From: Agromyces archimandritae
Lineage (GTDB): Bacteria; Actinomycetota; Actinomycetes; Actinomycetales; Microbacteriaceae
Assembly (NCBI RefSeq): GCF_018024495.1
Contig: NZ_CP071696.1
Location: 1,922,001-1,986,000 of the forward strand
DNA: 64,000 bases
Reading direction: 5' to 3'
This document shows, piece after piece, positions 8,322-16,363 of this stretch (position 1 is the stretch's first letter; each line of letters begins with the position of its first letter). Under the pieces are notes generated by a model that did not search any database, was not told the DNA's origin, and saw nothing but the letters and a program-made list of their open reading frames with translations. Made by a program: the position numbers and the translations under genes.

Positions 8322-9220
8322 TGCTGTACTCCGCCACCGCCCCCGCCGAGAAGCGCCGCCTCTTCCGCGAGCGCCTCGCCACCGGCGAGATCATGCGCTT
8401 CCCGGGCGCCTTCAACCCGCTGTCGGCCAAGCTCATCGGCCAGCGCGGCTTCGAGGGCGTCTACATCTCGGGCGCCGTGCTCTCCGCCGATCTCGGCCTG
8501 CCCGACATCGGCCTGACGACCCTCACGGAGGTCGCCGGCCGCGGCAAGCAGATCGCGCGCATGACCGAACTGCCGGCGATCATCGACGCCGACACCGGCT
8601 TCGGCGAGCCGATGAACGTCGCCCGCACCGTGCAGGAGATGGAGGACGCGGGCCTGGCCGGCCTCCACATCGAAGACCAGATCAACCCCAAGCGCTGCGG
8701 GCACCTCGACGGCAAGGCCGTCGTCGACGAATCGACCGCGCTGAAGCGGATCCGCGCCGCGGTCGACGCCCGGCGCGACCCGAACTTCCTCATCATGGCG
8801 CGCACCGACATCGCCGCCGTCGACGGGTTGGCCGCCGCCGTCGACCGCGCGAAGGCGCTCGTGGACGCCGGTGCCGACGCGATCTTCCCCGAGGCGATGC
8901 GCTCGCTCGAGGAGTTCGCGGCCGTCCGCGCCGCCGTCGACGTGCCGCTGCTCGCGAACATGACCGAGTTCGGCAAGTCCGAGCTGTTCACCGTTCAGCA
9001 GCTCGCCGACGTGGGCATGAACATCGTCATCTGGCCCGTGTCGCTGCTGCGCCTCGCCATGGGATCGGCGATGCGCGGCCTCGACGAACTCGAATCGGCC
9101 GGCTCGCTGACCGCCAAGCTCGGCGAGATGCAGCACCGCGCCGAGCTCTACGAGCTCATCGACTACGAGGCCTACAACCGCTTCGACACGAGCGTCTACA
9201 ACTTCCACGTCGCCCGCTGA
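8321..9220 (+). CDS. prpB: Methylisocitrate lyase
   Basis: A 299-residue member of the isocitrate lyase/PEP mutase family. The start overlaps the prpD stop. MRFPGAFNPLSAKLIGQRGF at the N-terminus, PAIIDADTGFGE near residue 86 (Mg-binding Asp pair), EDQINPKRCGHLDGK near 117-131 with the catalytic Cys, and IMARTDIAAVDGL near 160 match PrpB closely. It splits 2-methylisocitrate into pyruvate and succinate, the last step of the cycle. prpC, normally next, is displaced 1.7 kb downstream by two genes on the opposite strand. Confidence 0.95.
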   Translation: MLYSATAPAEKRRLFRERLATGEIMRFPGAFNPLSAKLIGQRGFEGVYISGAVLSADLGLPDIGLTTLTEVAGRGKQIARMTELPAIIDADTGFGEPMNVARTVQEMEDAGLAGLHIEDQINPKRCGHLDGKAVVDESTALKRIRAAVDARRDPNFLIMARTDIAAVDGLAAAVDRAKALVDAGADAIFPEAMRSLEEFAAVRAAVDVPLLANMTEFGKSELFTVQQLADVGMNIVIWPVSLLRLAMGSAMRGLDELESAGSLTAKLGEMQHRAELYELIDYEAYNRFDTSVYNFHVAR

Positions 9221-9267
9221 TGCGCCCGCCCGCGCCCCGGCGCGCTTCGCGTGCCGGCCCGGCCCCT

Positions 9268-9675
9268 TCAGCGGGGCTCGGGTGCGCGGCGGGTGCGGCC
9301 GTGCGCGAGCAGGGTGCCGGCCAGGGCGAGCATCAGGCCGATGGATGCGCCGGGTTCGGGTTCGGGACCGGTCGCGGGAAGCGCTGCGGGGGTGGGGGTC
9401 GGCGTGGGCGTCGGCTCCTCGCACAGGGTCTCGAGCAGTCCCTCGGCATTCGCGAGTCCCGCACCGATCGCGTCCTCGTCGGCGAAACCGAACGGCGCGT
9501 ACGGGTTCGTCATCGGCAGCGCCGTCGCGAAGAGCGCCGCGGCCGGCGCCGTTCCGCTCGGCGCTGCTCCGGCAGCCGCATCGGCCGTCGCTCCGCCGAA
9601 CAGCAGCATGCCCGCCAGGAACACCGCGGCCCCGCCGCCCCGCGCGGCTGCCCCCGCGATCCGCACCCCTCGCAT
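9268..9675 (-). pseudogene. Relic of an LPXTG-anchored subtilase (signal peptide plus C-terminus only)
   Basis: A 135-residue reading frame with a signal peptide (hydrophobic run near residues 17-30), then directly ALPMTNPYAPFGFADE, a PTPTPTP linker, LPATG, a hydrophobic helix and RTRR. The block ALPMTNPYA-FG-ADE and the layout after it match the end of the intact subtilase at 13120-15009, but the whole catalytic domain with Asp, His/Glu and Ser is absent. It looks like an internal deletion that joined leader to tail. It could still make a small wall-anchored peptide. Its place inside the prp locus suggests a former subtilase insertion or duplication. Confidence 0.7.
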
Positions 9676-9762
9676 CCGACCCCCCAGTCGTTCGGTGTTC
9701 CACCTGTCCGCACGCTATCAGCCCGGCGAATGCGTCGCGCGGCGTCGCCCGGCGCCCTTCGC

Positions 9763-10632
9763 TCACCGGGCGGAACGGGCCAGGATGCGGGCGATCCGTC
9801 GGACGAGGGCGTGCGGATCGCGAAGGTCGAGGGCGGTGATGTCGATCACGCGGTAGCCGAGGGCTTCGAGCTCGGCTCGCCGTTGCAGGTCACGGCGCCA
9901 TTGCGCCCGGTCGGTGCGATGGTGGTCGCCCTGGTACTCCAGGACGACGCGGTGTTCGGGGAACAGGAGATCGACGCGTGCGACGAAGCGGCCGCGCTCG
10001 TCGTAGATGCGCTGCTGGGGGATGAGCGCGGGGAGCCCCTCCAGGCAGAGGATGCAGCGCAGTTCGGACTCGGGCGGCGACTCGGAGCGAGCATCGCGGA
10101 GCCGGAGAGCGGTCTCGAGCCTGTCGCGGAACCGGCGGCCGCGGTGTCGGTCGAGGGCTGCCCGCAGTTCGGCCTCCGGCACGCGATCGGCGATCGCCAC
10201 CAGCTGCGGGATCGTGAGGCTGCCGGCGAGATCGCACCACGTCCGGCCCGCGCCGGTGACGACGAGCCCGGCCGACCGCACGGTGTCGCCGTCGGAGAGT
10301 TCCAGGACGCGGCCGCGCACGCCGCGGCGGCGGATCGCGCGCCCGGGAGCAGGGGTGATGACGTGCACCTCGTCGTCGGATGCCAGGCCGTGCGGAAGGG
10401 GCAGACCGAGCAGACGTGCGGCACTCGCCCCGCCGATGACCGTGCCCGGCGGGCACGCGGCGAGCGCTGCGGCGGCTCTGAGCGGAAGCTCGCCGCCGGA
10501 TGGGAACCGCGCGCCGATGAAGCGGCGATCGAGATCGCGCGCCATCAGTCGGCTGCGCGGGACGTCGGAGGCGTCCAGCAGGGAGAATGCGGCGCCGCGG
10601 AGGCGTTTCGGGAGTTCGGCGCGCGCAGTCAC
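9763..10632 (-). CDS. DUF559 endonuclease-like domain protein
   Basis: A 289-residue protein using the GTG at 10632; a longer frame to 10776 overlaps an inverted repeat and has no coding character. The N-terminal half (GTVIGGASAARLLGLPLP, then DEVHVITP) resembles the AbiEi-like winged-helix/antitoxin region common in Microbacteriaceae. The C-terminal half is a DUF559 (PD-(D/E)XK nuclease-like) domain: SELRCILCLEGLP, FVARVDLLFPEHRVVLEYQG with the D...ExQ metal motif, and QWRRDLQRRAELEALGYRVI. Biological role is unknown. It stands alone between prpDB and prpC. Confidence 0.8.
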   Translation of the reverse strand: MTARAELPKRLRGAAFSLLDASDVPRSRLMARDLDRRFIGARFPSGGELPLRAAAALAACPPGTVIGGASAARLLGLPLPHGLASDDEVHVITPAPGRAIRRRGVRGRVLELSDGDTVRSAGLVVTGAGRTWCDLAGSLTIPQLVAIADRVPEAELRAALDRHRGRRFRDRLETALRLRDARSESPPESELRCILCLEGLPALIPQQRIYDERGRFVARVDLLFPEHRVVLEYQGDHHRTDRAQWRRDLQRRAELEALGYRVIDITALDLRDPHALVRRIARILARSAR

Positions 10633-10744
10633 CCCTGGATCCTGCCGGCTCCGCACCGGCGTCCGCCGTGTTCGCCGGAACCCGTGGAACGCCCGCCTCC
10701 ACCCGCGCCCTGTGGAGGACCATTCCTTCGGTGAGTGGACGAGA

Positions 10745-10776
10745 ATGCAGGGTGTTCGGAGGTCCGCACCCTGCAT
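10745..10776. promoter_or_regulatory. Inverted repeat upstream of prpC
   Basis: Perfect 10-bp arms ATGCAGGGTG and CACCCTGCAT flank a 12-bp spacer in the divergent region between the DUF559 gene and prpC. It is 150 bp from the prpC start. It may be an operator or a transcript hairpin; no known site matches it. Confidence 0.45.
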
Positions 10777-10804
10777 ACATGTCTAGTGAGGGAACCTCAG
10801 CATC

Positions 10805-10888
10805 GAGAGGAGAGGGCGGGGGAGAGGGAGAGGAGAGGGTGGGGGAGAGGGCGCGGGGGTGCGCCAGGGGAAGGGGGACGGGGGAGGA
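10805..10888 (+). other. Purine-rich tract ahead of prpC
   Basis: About 84 bp are almost only G and A on the + strand (GAGAGGAGAGGGCGGGGGAG-type sequence). This is strand-asymmetric and unlike anything else in the window. It lies 40 bp upstream of prpC and would form part of its leader or promoter region. Such tracts can form triplex or G-quadruplex structures; whether this one does is not shown. Confidence 0.7.
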
Positions 10889-10928
10889 CCGAATAGGCTG
10901 CACATCACACTCGACGAGGAGCAGGAAC

Positions 10929-12074
10929 ATGGAACAGCAGGAGATCTACAAGGGCCTGGCCGGGGTGCCGGTCGACTACACGGCGATCTCGAAGGTGAAC
11001 CCGGAGACGAACTCGCTGCTCTACCGGGGGTACCCGGTGCAGGAGGTCGCCGCGAACTGCACCTTCGAGGAGGTCGCCTACCTGCTCTGGTTCGGCGAGC
11101 TGCCGGACGAGGGCGAACTCGCCGAGTTCGAGTCGCGCGAGCGCACCCTGCGCGGCCTCGACCACGAGGTCAAGCGCGTCATCGACGCCCTGCCGGCGAC
11201 CTCGCATCCGATGGACGTGGTGCGCACCGCTGTCAGCTTCATCGGCGCCGCCGACCCCGCGACCCCCGACGACAGCGCCGAGGCGAACCTCGACAAAGCG
11301 ATCCGCCTGTTCGCGAAGCTGCCCTCGATCGTCGCCTACGACCAGCGCCGCCGCCGCGGCGAGGCGTTCGTCGAACCGCGCGACGACCTGTCGTACTCGG
11401 CGAACTTCCTCTGGCAGACCTTCGGCGAGCTGCCCGACCTCGAGGTCGTCGAGGCCTTCGACGTGTCGATGATCCTCTACGCCGAGCACTCCTTCAACGC
11501 GTCGACGTTCACCGCCCGGGTCATCACGAGCACCCTCGCCGACCTGTACTCGGCGGTCACCGGCGCCATCGGGGCCCTGAAGGGGCCGCTGCACGGCGGA
11601 GCGAACGAGGCCGTCATGCACGCCTTCGCCGAGATCGAGCGCGCCGAGCGGGCTGCGTCGTGGCTCGACGAGGCGCTGACGGCCAAGCGCAAGATCATGG
11701 GCTTCGGGCACCGCGTGTACAAGAACGGCGACTCGCGGGTGCCGACGATGCGCGCCGCGTTCGAGCGGATGGCCGCCCACTACGAACGCCCCGACCTGCT
11801 CGAGCTGTACGTCGCGCTCGAAGAGGCGATGGGCGAGCGCAAGGGCATCAAGCCGAACCTGGATTACCCGGCCGGGCCCGCCTACCACCTCATGGGCTTC
11901 GACACGGAGACGTTCACGCCCCTCTTCGTCGCCTCGCGCGTGACGGGGTGGACGGCGCACATCCTCGAACAGCAGGCCGCGAACGCCCTCATCCGGCCGC
12001 TCTCCGTCTACAACGGCGTCGACCAGCGGCAGGTTCCGGTGCGGGCCGGGCGCGGGCAGGCCGCCGCGATGTGA
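10929..12074 (+). CDS. prpC: 2-methylcitrate synthase
   Basis: A 381-residue citrate-synthase-family enzyme. The ATG at 10929 follows AGGAGCAGG. EIYKGLAGVPVDYTAISKV at the N-terminus is characteristic of the methylcitrate synthase branch. Active-site blocks are LLYRGYPVQEV, AEHSFNASTFTARV, GPLHGGANE near residue 219 (His) and IMGFGHRVYKNGDSR near 257 (His), with NLDYPAGPAYHLMGF near 300 in the Asp region. It condenses propionyl-CoA with oxaloacetate. It belongs with prpD and prpB but is separated from them. A strong hairpin 154 bp downstream ends the unit. Confidence 0.93.
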   Translation: MEQQEIYKGLAGVPVDYTAISKVNPETNSLLYRGYPVQEVAANCTFEEVAYLLWFGELPDEGELAEFESRERTLRGLDHEVKRVIDALPATSHPMDVVRTAVSFIGAADPATPDDSAEANLDKAIRLFAKLPSIVAYDQRRRRGEAFVEPRDDLSYSANFLWQTFGELPDLEVVEAFDVSMILYAEHSFNASTFTARVITSTLADLYSAVTGAIGALKGPLHGGANEAVMHAFAEIERAERAASWLDEALTAKRKIMGFGHRVYKNGDSRVPTMRAAFERMAAHYERPDLLELYVALEEAMGERKGIKPNLDYPAGPAYHLMGFDTETFTPLFVASRVTGWTAHILEQQAANALIRPLSVYNGVDQRQVPVRAGRGQAAAM

Positions 12075-12092
12075 GTGTCGCGGCGCCGGTCG

Positions 12093-12227
12093 AGGTGCGC
12101 GAAGCGCGTATCGAGACCCTCTCGCAAGGGGTCTCGATACGCTTCGCTACTCGACCGGCGGCTGGAGGATACGCTTCGCTACTCGACCGGCGGCTGGGGG
12201 ATACGCTTCGCTACTCGACCGGCGGCT
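12093..12227. repeat. Palindromic intergenic repeats (three 32-bp units)
   Basis: The segment after prpC first forms a long imperfect hairpin around TATCGAGACCC/GGGTCTCGATA. Then ATACGCTTCGCTACTCGACC recurs at 12137, 12169 and 12201, a 32-bp period ending in GGCGGCTGG. These share CTACTCGACCGGCGG and GTATCGAGACC with the larger arrays at 43, 44.6 and 45.8 kb, so all belong to one family. Confidence 0.85.
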
Positions 12228-12265
12228 GGCGAGTGGATGCCGGGGTGCACCGGCATCCACTCGCC
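12228..12265. terminator. Strong hairpin downstream of prpC
   Basis: Perfect 16-bp arms GGCGAGTGGATGCCGG and CCGGCATCCACTCGCC surround a 6-nt loop. No T-run follows. Given its place between prpC and an independent thioesterase gene, it probably ends the prpC transcript. The rest of the gap to 12415 shows no gene. Confidence 0.65.
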
Positions 12266-12415
12266 GCGCGAGCAGCCGCGGCCCAGCGGACCCCCCGCGA
12301 ACGGGCGACGGCTCTCGCCGGCCCGCACAAGCATCCACCCGCCGAAGCACGGCCCTGCTGTGGATCACCGCCAACGGTTCGGCCGGGCGGCTGTGGGCGT
12401 TCTATCATCCATCGG

Positions 12416-12979
12416 GTGCATATGTTCTTCCGGACGCTGCTCCGTTTCCTCCTCGCCCGATTCGGCCCCCGGCTCGGTCACTACGACGTCGCCCGGTCGA
12501 ACTTCATCACGCTGCCGACCGATCAGGACATCCTGCGGCACATGAACAACGGCGTGTACTTCTCGATCATGGACGTCGCCCGCTTCGACATGCTCGTGCG
12601 CACCGGCATCTGGCAGATCTTCAAGGAGCGCGACTGGTACCCGGTCGTCGCGAGCGAGACGATGACGTTCCGCAAGTCGCTGACGATGTGGCAGCGGTTC
12701 ACGATCGAGTCGCGCATCATCGGCTTCGACGAGAAGGCCGTGTACATGGAGCAGCGGTTCGTGCGGCCCGGCGCCGACGGGCGGCCGGAACTGTACGCAG
12801 TCGGGCACATCCGTGCGCGGTTCCTCAGGCGCTCGGGCGGCACGGTGGGCGTCGCCGAGCTCATCGAGGCCGTCGGCGTGCCGCCCGAGGCCGGCGAGAT
12901 CCCCGAGTGGATGCAGCGCTGGGGCAGCGATGTGGCGCTGCCCCCCACGCGCGCCGAGGCCCCGTCGATCTGGGACTGA
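12416..12979 (+). CDS. Hotdog-fold acyl-CoA thioesterase
   Basis: A 187-residue protein. The GTG at 12416 gives VHMFFRTLLRFLLARFGPR; the ATG at 12422 is an equally good start. The core matches the 4HBT_2/YbgC-like hotdog family: ILRHMNNGVYFSIMDVARFD near residue 40 carries the conserved HMNN-Y-D pattern. ETMTFRKSLTMWQRFTIESR near 80 and AVYMEQRFVRPG near 103 are the following strands. These enzymes hydrolyse acyl-CoA thioesters in the cytosol. It follows prpC but is separated by repeats and a hairpin, so it is likely an independent gene. Confidence 0.8.
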   Translation: MHMFFRTLLRFLLARFGPRLGHYDVARSNFITLPTDQDILRHMNNGVYFSIMDVARFDMLVRTGIWQIFKERDWYPVVASETMTFRKSLTMWQRFTIESRIIGFDEKAVYMEQRFVRPGADGRPELYAVGHIRARFLRRSGGTVGVAELIEAVGVPPEAGEIPEWMQRWGSDVALPPTRAEAPSIWD

Positions 12980-13018
12980 GCGGGCCGCGGGCTGGTGGAT
13001 GCCGGCCCGCGCCGCGAG

Positions 13019-13067
13019 GTGACGCAGATTGCTGTCCGGCGGTGCTGGGGACAGCAGGTTGCGTCAC
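13019..13067. terminator. Long hairpin between converging thioesterase and subtilase genes
   Basis: Arms of 19 bp, GTGACGCAGATTGCTGTCC and GGACAGCAGGTTGCGTCAC, pair at 16 of 19 positions around an 11-nt loop. It lies 40 bp after the thioesterase stop and 53 bp after the subtilase stop on the other strand, so it could serve both directions. Confidence 0.6.
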
Positions 13068-13119
13068 TTCGCCGGCAGGTGAGTGGATGCCGGGGCGCAG
13101 TGCGCCGGTGAATCCCGCG

Positions 13120-15009
13120 TCAGCGGCGAGTGGATGCGGCGGGGCGGCGGGAGCGGCGGCGGGCGGCGACCGCGAGCAGGGCGACGAGCGCTCCCGCGAG
13201 CAGCGCGGCGGCGGGGGCGAGTGCGGCGGCGGCATCCGCACCGGTCTCGGGGAGGGCGGCGGGCGCAGCGGTCGGCGACGGCCCCGGCGTCGGCCCCGGT
13301 GTGGGTGTCGGCGGCGCGAGCGCCGCGAGGAGCGCGTAGGCATCGGCGAGGCCCGCTCCGATGACGTGCTCGTCGGCGTATCCGAAGGCCGCGTAGGGGT
13401 TCGTCATCGGCAGCGCGGTCTCGGCGAGCAACCGGGTGAGTTCGTCGCGGGTCGCCTCGGGCGCGAGCGACTTGGCGAGGGCGAGCACGGCGGCGACGTT
13501 CGGGGCGGCCGCCGAGGTGCCGGAAAAGCGGTACCCGCCGTCGGCCGGCCGGCCGAAGAACGAGGTCAGGGTGCCGTCGACGCCGGTGATCTGCGGGGCG
13601 GCCGTGATGACGGGTTCGGGCAGCGGCGGCGCCGGCTGCTCGTCGAAGGGGCCGAACAGTTCGATGCCCGGGCCGATCGAGCTGAACGGTTCGGGGACGT
13701 CGGGCGTCGTCCACTCGGCGGCGGCGACGCCGATCGCCGAACCGTGCGCGGGATGCCCGCTGACGGTCGGCCCCACGGCATCCGCACCCGTGCTCACGGC
13801 GTACTCGGGCACGAGGTCGACGCGGCCGCTGCGGTCGAACGGCATCATCCACATCGCCGGCAGATCGCCGCCGTCGCGGGTGCGGGCGACGACGATGTCG
13901 TAGTCGCCCGGCGGGAGGTCAGCCGCGGGCGGGTCGGCCGGCAGCACCCAGGTGATCGGGAAGTTCGGCTGGTTCGCCGTCGAGGTCGCCACCCGGGTGT
14001 GCGTGGCGGCGTCGTAGATGCGCAGTTCGAACGCGCTCGGCACGGGCTCGAAGACGCGGGCCGCCTCGCCCCACTGCAGCATGCTGTGCTCGGCCGCGGC
14101 GGGCGTTCGCAGCTCGACCCCGTAGGAGGTGTCGCCGGTGCCGCTGAAGTCGAGGCAGTCGAGGTCGTCGGGCGTGCCGTCCGCCATCCACTCCGGGCAG
14201 CCGGCGGGCCGGTAGGCGGCGGTCTGCCAGGAGCCGACGGGGCGGCCGGCGACCTCGGTGCCGTCGGGGCCGACCAGGTTGTCGTTGCCCGCCGAGCTCA
14301 GGAACATGAGGCCGGCGTCGGCGGCGGTCAGTTCGTCCATCTGCACGGAGGTGACGCCGCGCTGGTAGTAGAGGTCGAGGTCGAACTCGCCGATGTCGTC
14401 GACGATGATGTCGGCGCCGGCCTCGGCGAGCGCCTGGGCGGCGGCGAACACGGCACGCGGTTCGGGCATGCCGGGAGGCACCGGCTGCGTCGCGAAGCTC
14501 GCGAAGATCAGGCGGGCGCCGGGGGCGATGCCGTGGATGAGCTGGGCCATCGCGCGACCCTCGTCTGCGCTGCCGTCGGGGCCTTCGACGAGCACCTCGA
14601 CCGGCGTCTCGTAGCCGCAGGGGTTGCCGGGCCCCGGCAGCACGCCGAGCGCGACATCGTCGGCGGGCGTCGTCGGGTCGCTGACGAGGCCGAAGGAGTC
14701 GGAGATGATGCCGACGGTGACGCCCGTGCCGTCGACGCCGAAGGCCGCGCGGGCCTCGTCGGCGCGGTGCGGGCCGTCGGCCTCCGAGGGGAACGCGCGG
14801 CAGTCGGCCGGGGCTGCCGCGGCGGCGGTGGATGCCGCGGCGCGGTCGGCTGCGGCGGCGGTGGATGCCGTGGCGCGGTCGGCTGCGAGCGGCGCGGCGG
14901 CCGTGGTCGACGCCCGGTCAGCGGGTGTGGATGCCGCGGCGCCGAGCATCGGCGTCGAGATCGCGCCCGCCAGAACCGCGGCGAACACGAGTCGCGTCAT
15001 TCGAAGCAT
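13120..15009 (-). CDS. LPXTG-anchored S8/S53-like serine peptidase (subtilase)
   Basis: A 629-residue exported protein from the ATG at 15009. It has an N-terminal signal peptide, an Ala/Thr-rich spacer, and a peptidase domain from about residue 85. VTVGIISDSFGL holds the catalytic Asp region, DEGRAMAQLIHGIAPGAR the second catalytic region, SSAGNDN the oxyanion region, and GTSAAAPNVAAVLAL the Ser near residue 499. DEGRAM in place of HGT suggests a sedolisin-like Glu, to be confirmed by structure prediction. A PTPTPGP linker, LPETG near 586, a helix and arginines follow, a sortase signal. A gutted homologue lies at 9268-9675. Confidence 0.88.
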   Translation of the reverse strand: MLRMTRLVFAAVLAGAISTPMLGAAASTPADRASTTAAAPLAADRATASTAAAADRAAASTAAAAAPADCRAFPSEADGPHRADEARAAFGVDGTGVTVGIISDSFGLVSDPTTPADDVALGVLPGPGNPCGYETPVEVLVEGPDGSADEGRAMAQLIHGIAPGARLIFASFATQPVPPGMPEPRAVFAAAQALAEAGADIIVDDIGEFDLDLYYQRGVTSVQMDELTAADAGLMFLSSAGNDNLVGPDGTEVAGRPVGSWQTAAYRPAGCPEWMADGTPDDLDCLDFSGTGDTSYGVELRTPAAAEHSMLQWGEAARVFEPVPSAFELRIYDAATHTRVATSTANQPNFPITWVLPADPPAADLPPGDYDIVVARTRDGGDLPAMWMMPFDRSGRVDLVPEYAVSTGADAVGPTVSGHPAHGSAIGVAAAEWTTPDVPEPFSSIGPGIELFGPFDEQPAPPLPEPVITAAPQITGVDGTLTSFFGRPADGGYRFSGTSAAAPNVAAVLALAKSLAPEATRDELTRLLAETALPMTNPYAAFGYADEHVIGAGLADAYALLAALAPPTPTPGPTPGPSPTAAPAALPETGADAAAALAPAAALLAGALVALLAVAARRRSRRPAASTRR

Positions 15010-15145
15010 CCGGTCCCCCAACCGTCGCCGGCTCGCAACGCCGGTCGGAACCAAGGGTAGGGCCTCTCGCGGAAGTCCGCACCCGTCGCGGCGCGCGTCG
15101 GGCGGGCGGGCGGCCTCGCGCCGCGGTGCCCGGCCGAACCGCCCT

Positions 15146-16228
15146 CTACTTCTTCGCCTGCCGCGGCACGACGATCTCGCGGATGATGAGCAGGATGCCC
15201 GCCGACACCGGGATCGCCACGAGCGCGCCGAGGAGGCCGAGGAGGGTTCCGCCGGCCAGCGCCGAGATGAGCACGATGGCCCCCGGCACCTGCACGGCCT
15301 TGCTCATGACCCGCGGGGTGAGCACGTAGGCCTCGACCTGCATGTAGACGAGCATCGCGGCGAGCACGACGACGGCCGAGACCGGTGAGACGAGCAGGGC
15401 GACGACGGTCATGATCGCGGTCGTGATGATCGTGCCGATCAGGGGGATGAGGGTGATGAAGAGCGCGAGGACGCCGATGATGAGGGCGTAGCGGACGCCG
15501 ACGAGGCTCAGCAGGATCGTCGAGAACACGGCGTTCACGAAGGCGAGCACGGCCATGCCGCTGAGGTAGGAGCCGATGGATCGCATGATGCGTTCCGCAT
15601 AGTCGGCGACGACGGGGCGGTGGGAGCCGGCGACGAGCGAGAGCATGGCCCGCTTGGTCTGGTCGAGGCTCGCGATGAAGTAGATCGTGAGGATGAACAC
15701 GAAGATCCCGGTCGAGACGCCGTCGAGCACGGAGACGCCGAAGGCGAGCGCCCCGCCGCCGATGTCGGCCCACAGTTCCGGGTCCGCAAGCGCATCGCCG
15801 AGCCAGACGACGAAGCCGTCGGCGACCCCGTTCGTCGCCTCGTCGAGCTCGGTGAACCACGGCTGCGCCTCCAGGTCCGCGATCTGCGCCGGGACGGTCT
15901 GCACGAGCGTGACGATCTGGGTGACGACGGGCGGGACGATGATCCACACGACGATCGCGGCGGCCGCTGCGAACAGCAGGATGACCGTCGTCACCGCCGC
16001 CCCGCGGCGCATGCCGCGGCGCTGGAACCAGTGCACGAGCGGGTCGAGGCCGAGCGCGATGAACGCGGCGACGAACACCGAGACGAGCACCCCGGAGAGG
16101 TTGACGACCGCGTAGCCGATGAGGAGGGCCCCGAGCAGCCCGAGGGTGACGGTGAAGCCCCACCGCAGCGGGGCGCGTGCGAAGAGGGAGTCCCCCGCGC
16201 CCTGCTGGCCCCGATCGGCGGTGCGCAC
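15146..16228 (-). CDS. AI-2E family transporter
   Basis: A 360-residue integral membrane protein with eight or so hydrophobic helices. FVAAFIALGLDPLVHWFQRR near residue 55, then DYAERIMRSIGSYLSGMAVLA near 215 and VYMQVEAYVLTPRVMSKAVQ near 300 are strongly conserved in the AI-2E transporter/PerM family. Members export autoinducer-2, act as permeases or work in Na+/H+ exchange; the substrate here cannot be told. The start at 16228 is divergent from the ABC importer operon, with a 135-bp shared promoter region between them. Confidence 0.88.
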   Translation of the reverse strand: MRTADRGQQGAGDSLFARAPLRWGFTVTLGLLGALLIGYAVVNLSGVLVSVFVAAFIALGLDPLVHWFQRRGMRRGAAVTTVILLFAAAAAIVVWIIVPPVVTQIVTLVQTVPAQIADLEAQPWFTELDEATNGVADGFVVWLGDALADPELWADIGGGALAFGVSVLDGVSTGIFVFILTIYFIASLDQTKRAMLSLVAGSHRPVVADYAERIMRSIGSYLSGMAVLAFVNAVFSTILLSLVGVRYALIIGVLALFITLIPLIGTIITTAIMTVVALLVSPVSAVVVLAAMLVYMQVEAYVLTPRVMSKAVQVPGAIVLISALAGGTLLGLLGALVAIPVSAGILLIIREIVVPRQAKK

Positions 16229-16363
16229 GCGCCCAGCCTAGGGTCGGCGGATGCGTCGTGTCGGTCGCCACGCGCTAGCCTCGGAGTGCGCGCCGCGTGC
16301 GCGCCGTGCGTCCGCAGGCGCCCGTCGCATCCGTCCCGCGTTCGCCGAGACCGAAGGAACCCC

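Noticed and set aside
9268..9675. A functional small LPXTG adhesin gene
   Set aside because: It cannot be excluded, but the near-identical block to the subtilase end and missing middle make a deletion relic the simpler reading.
10633..10776. N-terminal extension of the DUF559 protein to the ATG at 10776
   Set aside because: That ATG lies in the perfect inverted repeat and the added 48 residues have no conservation pattern; the GTG at 10632 gives the usual family start.
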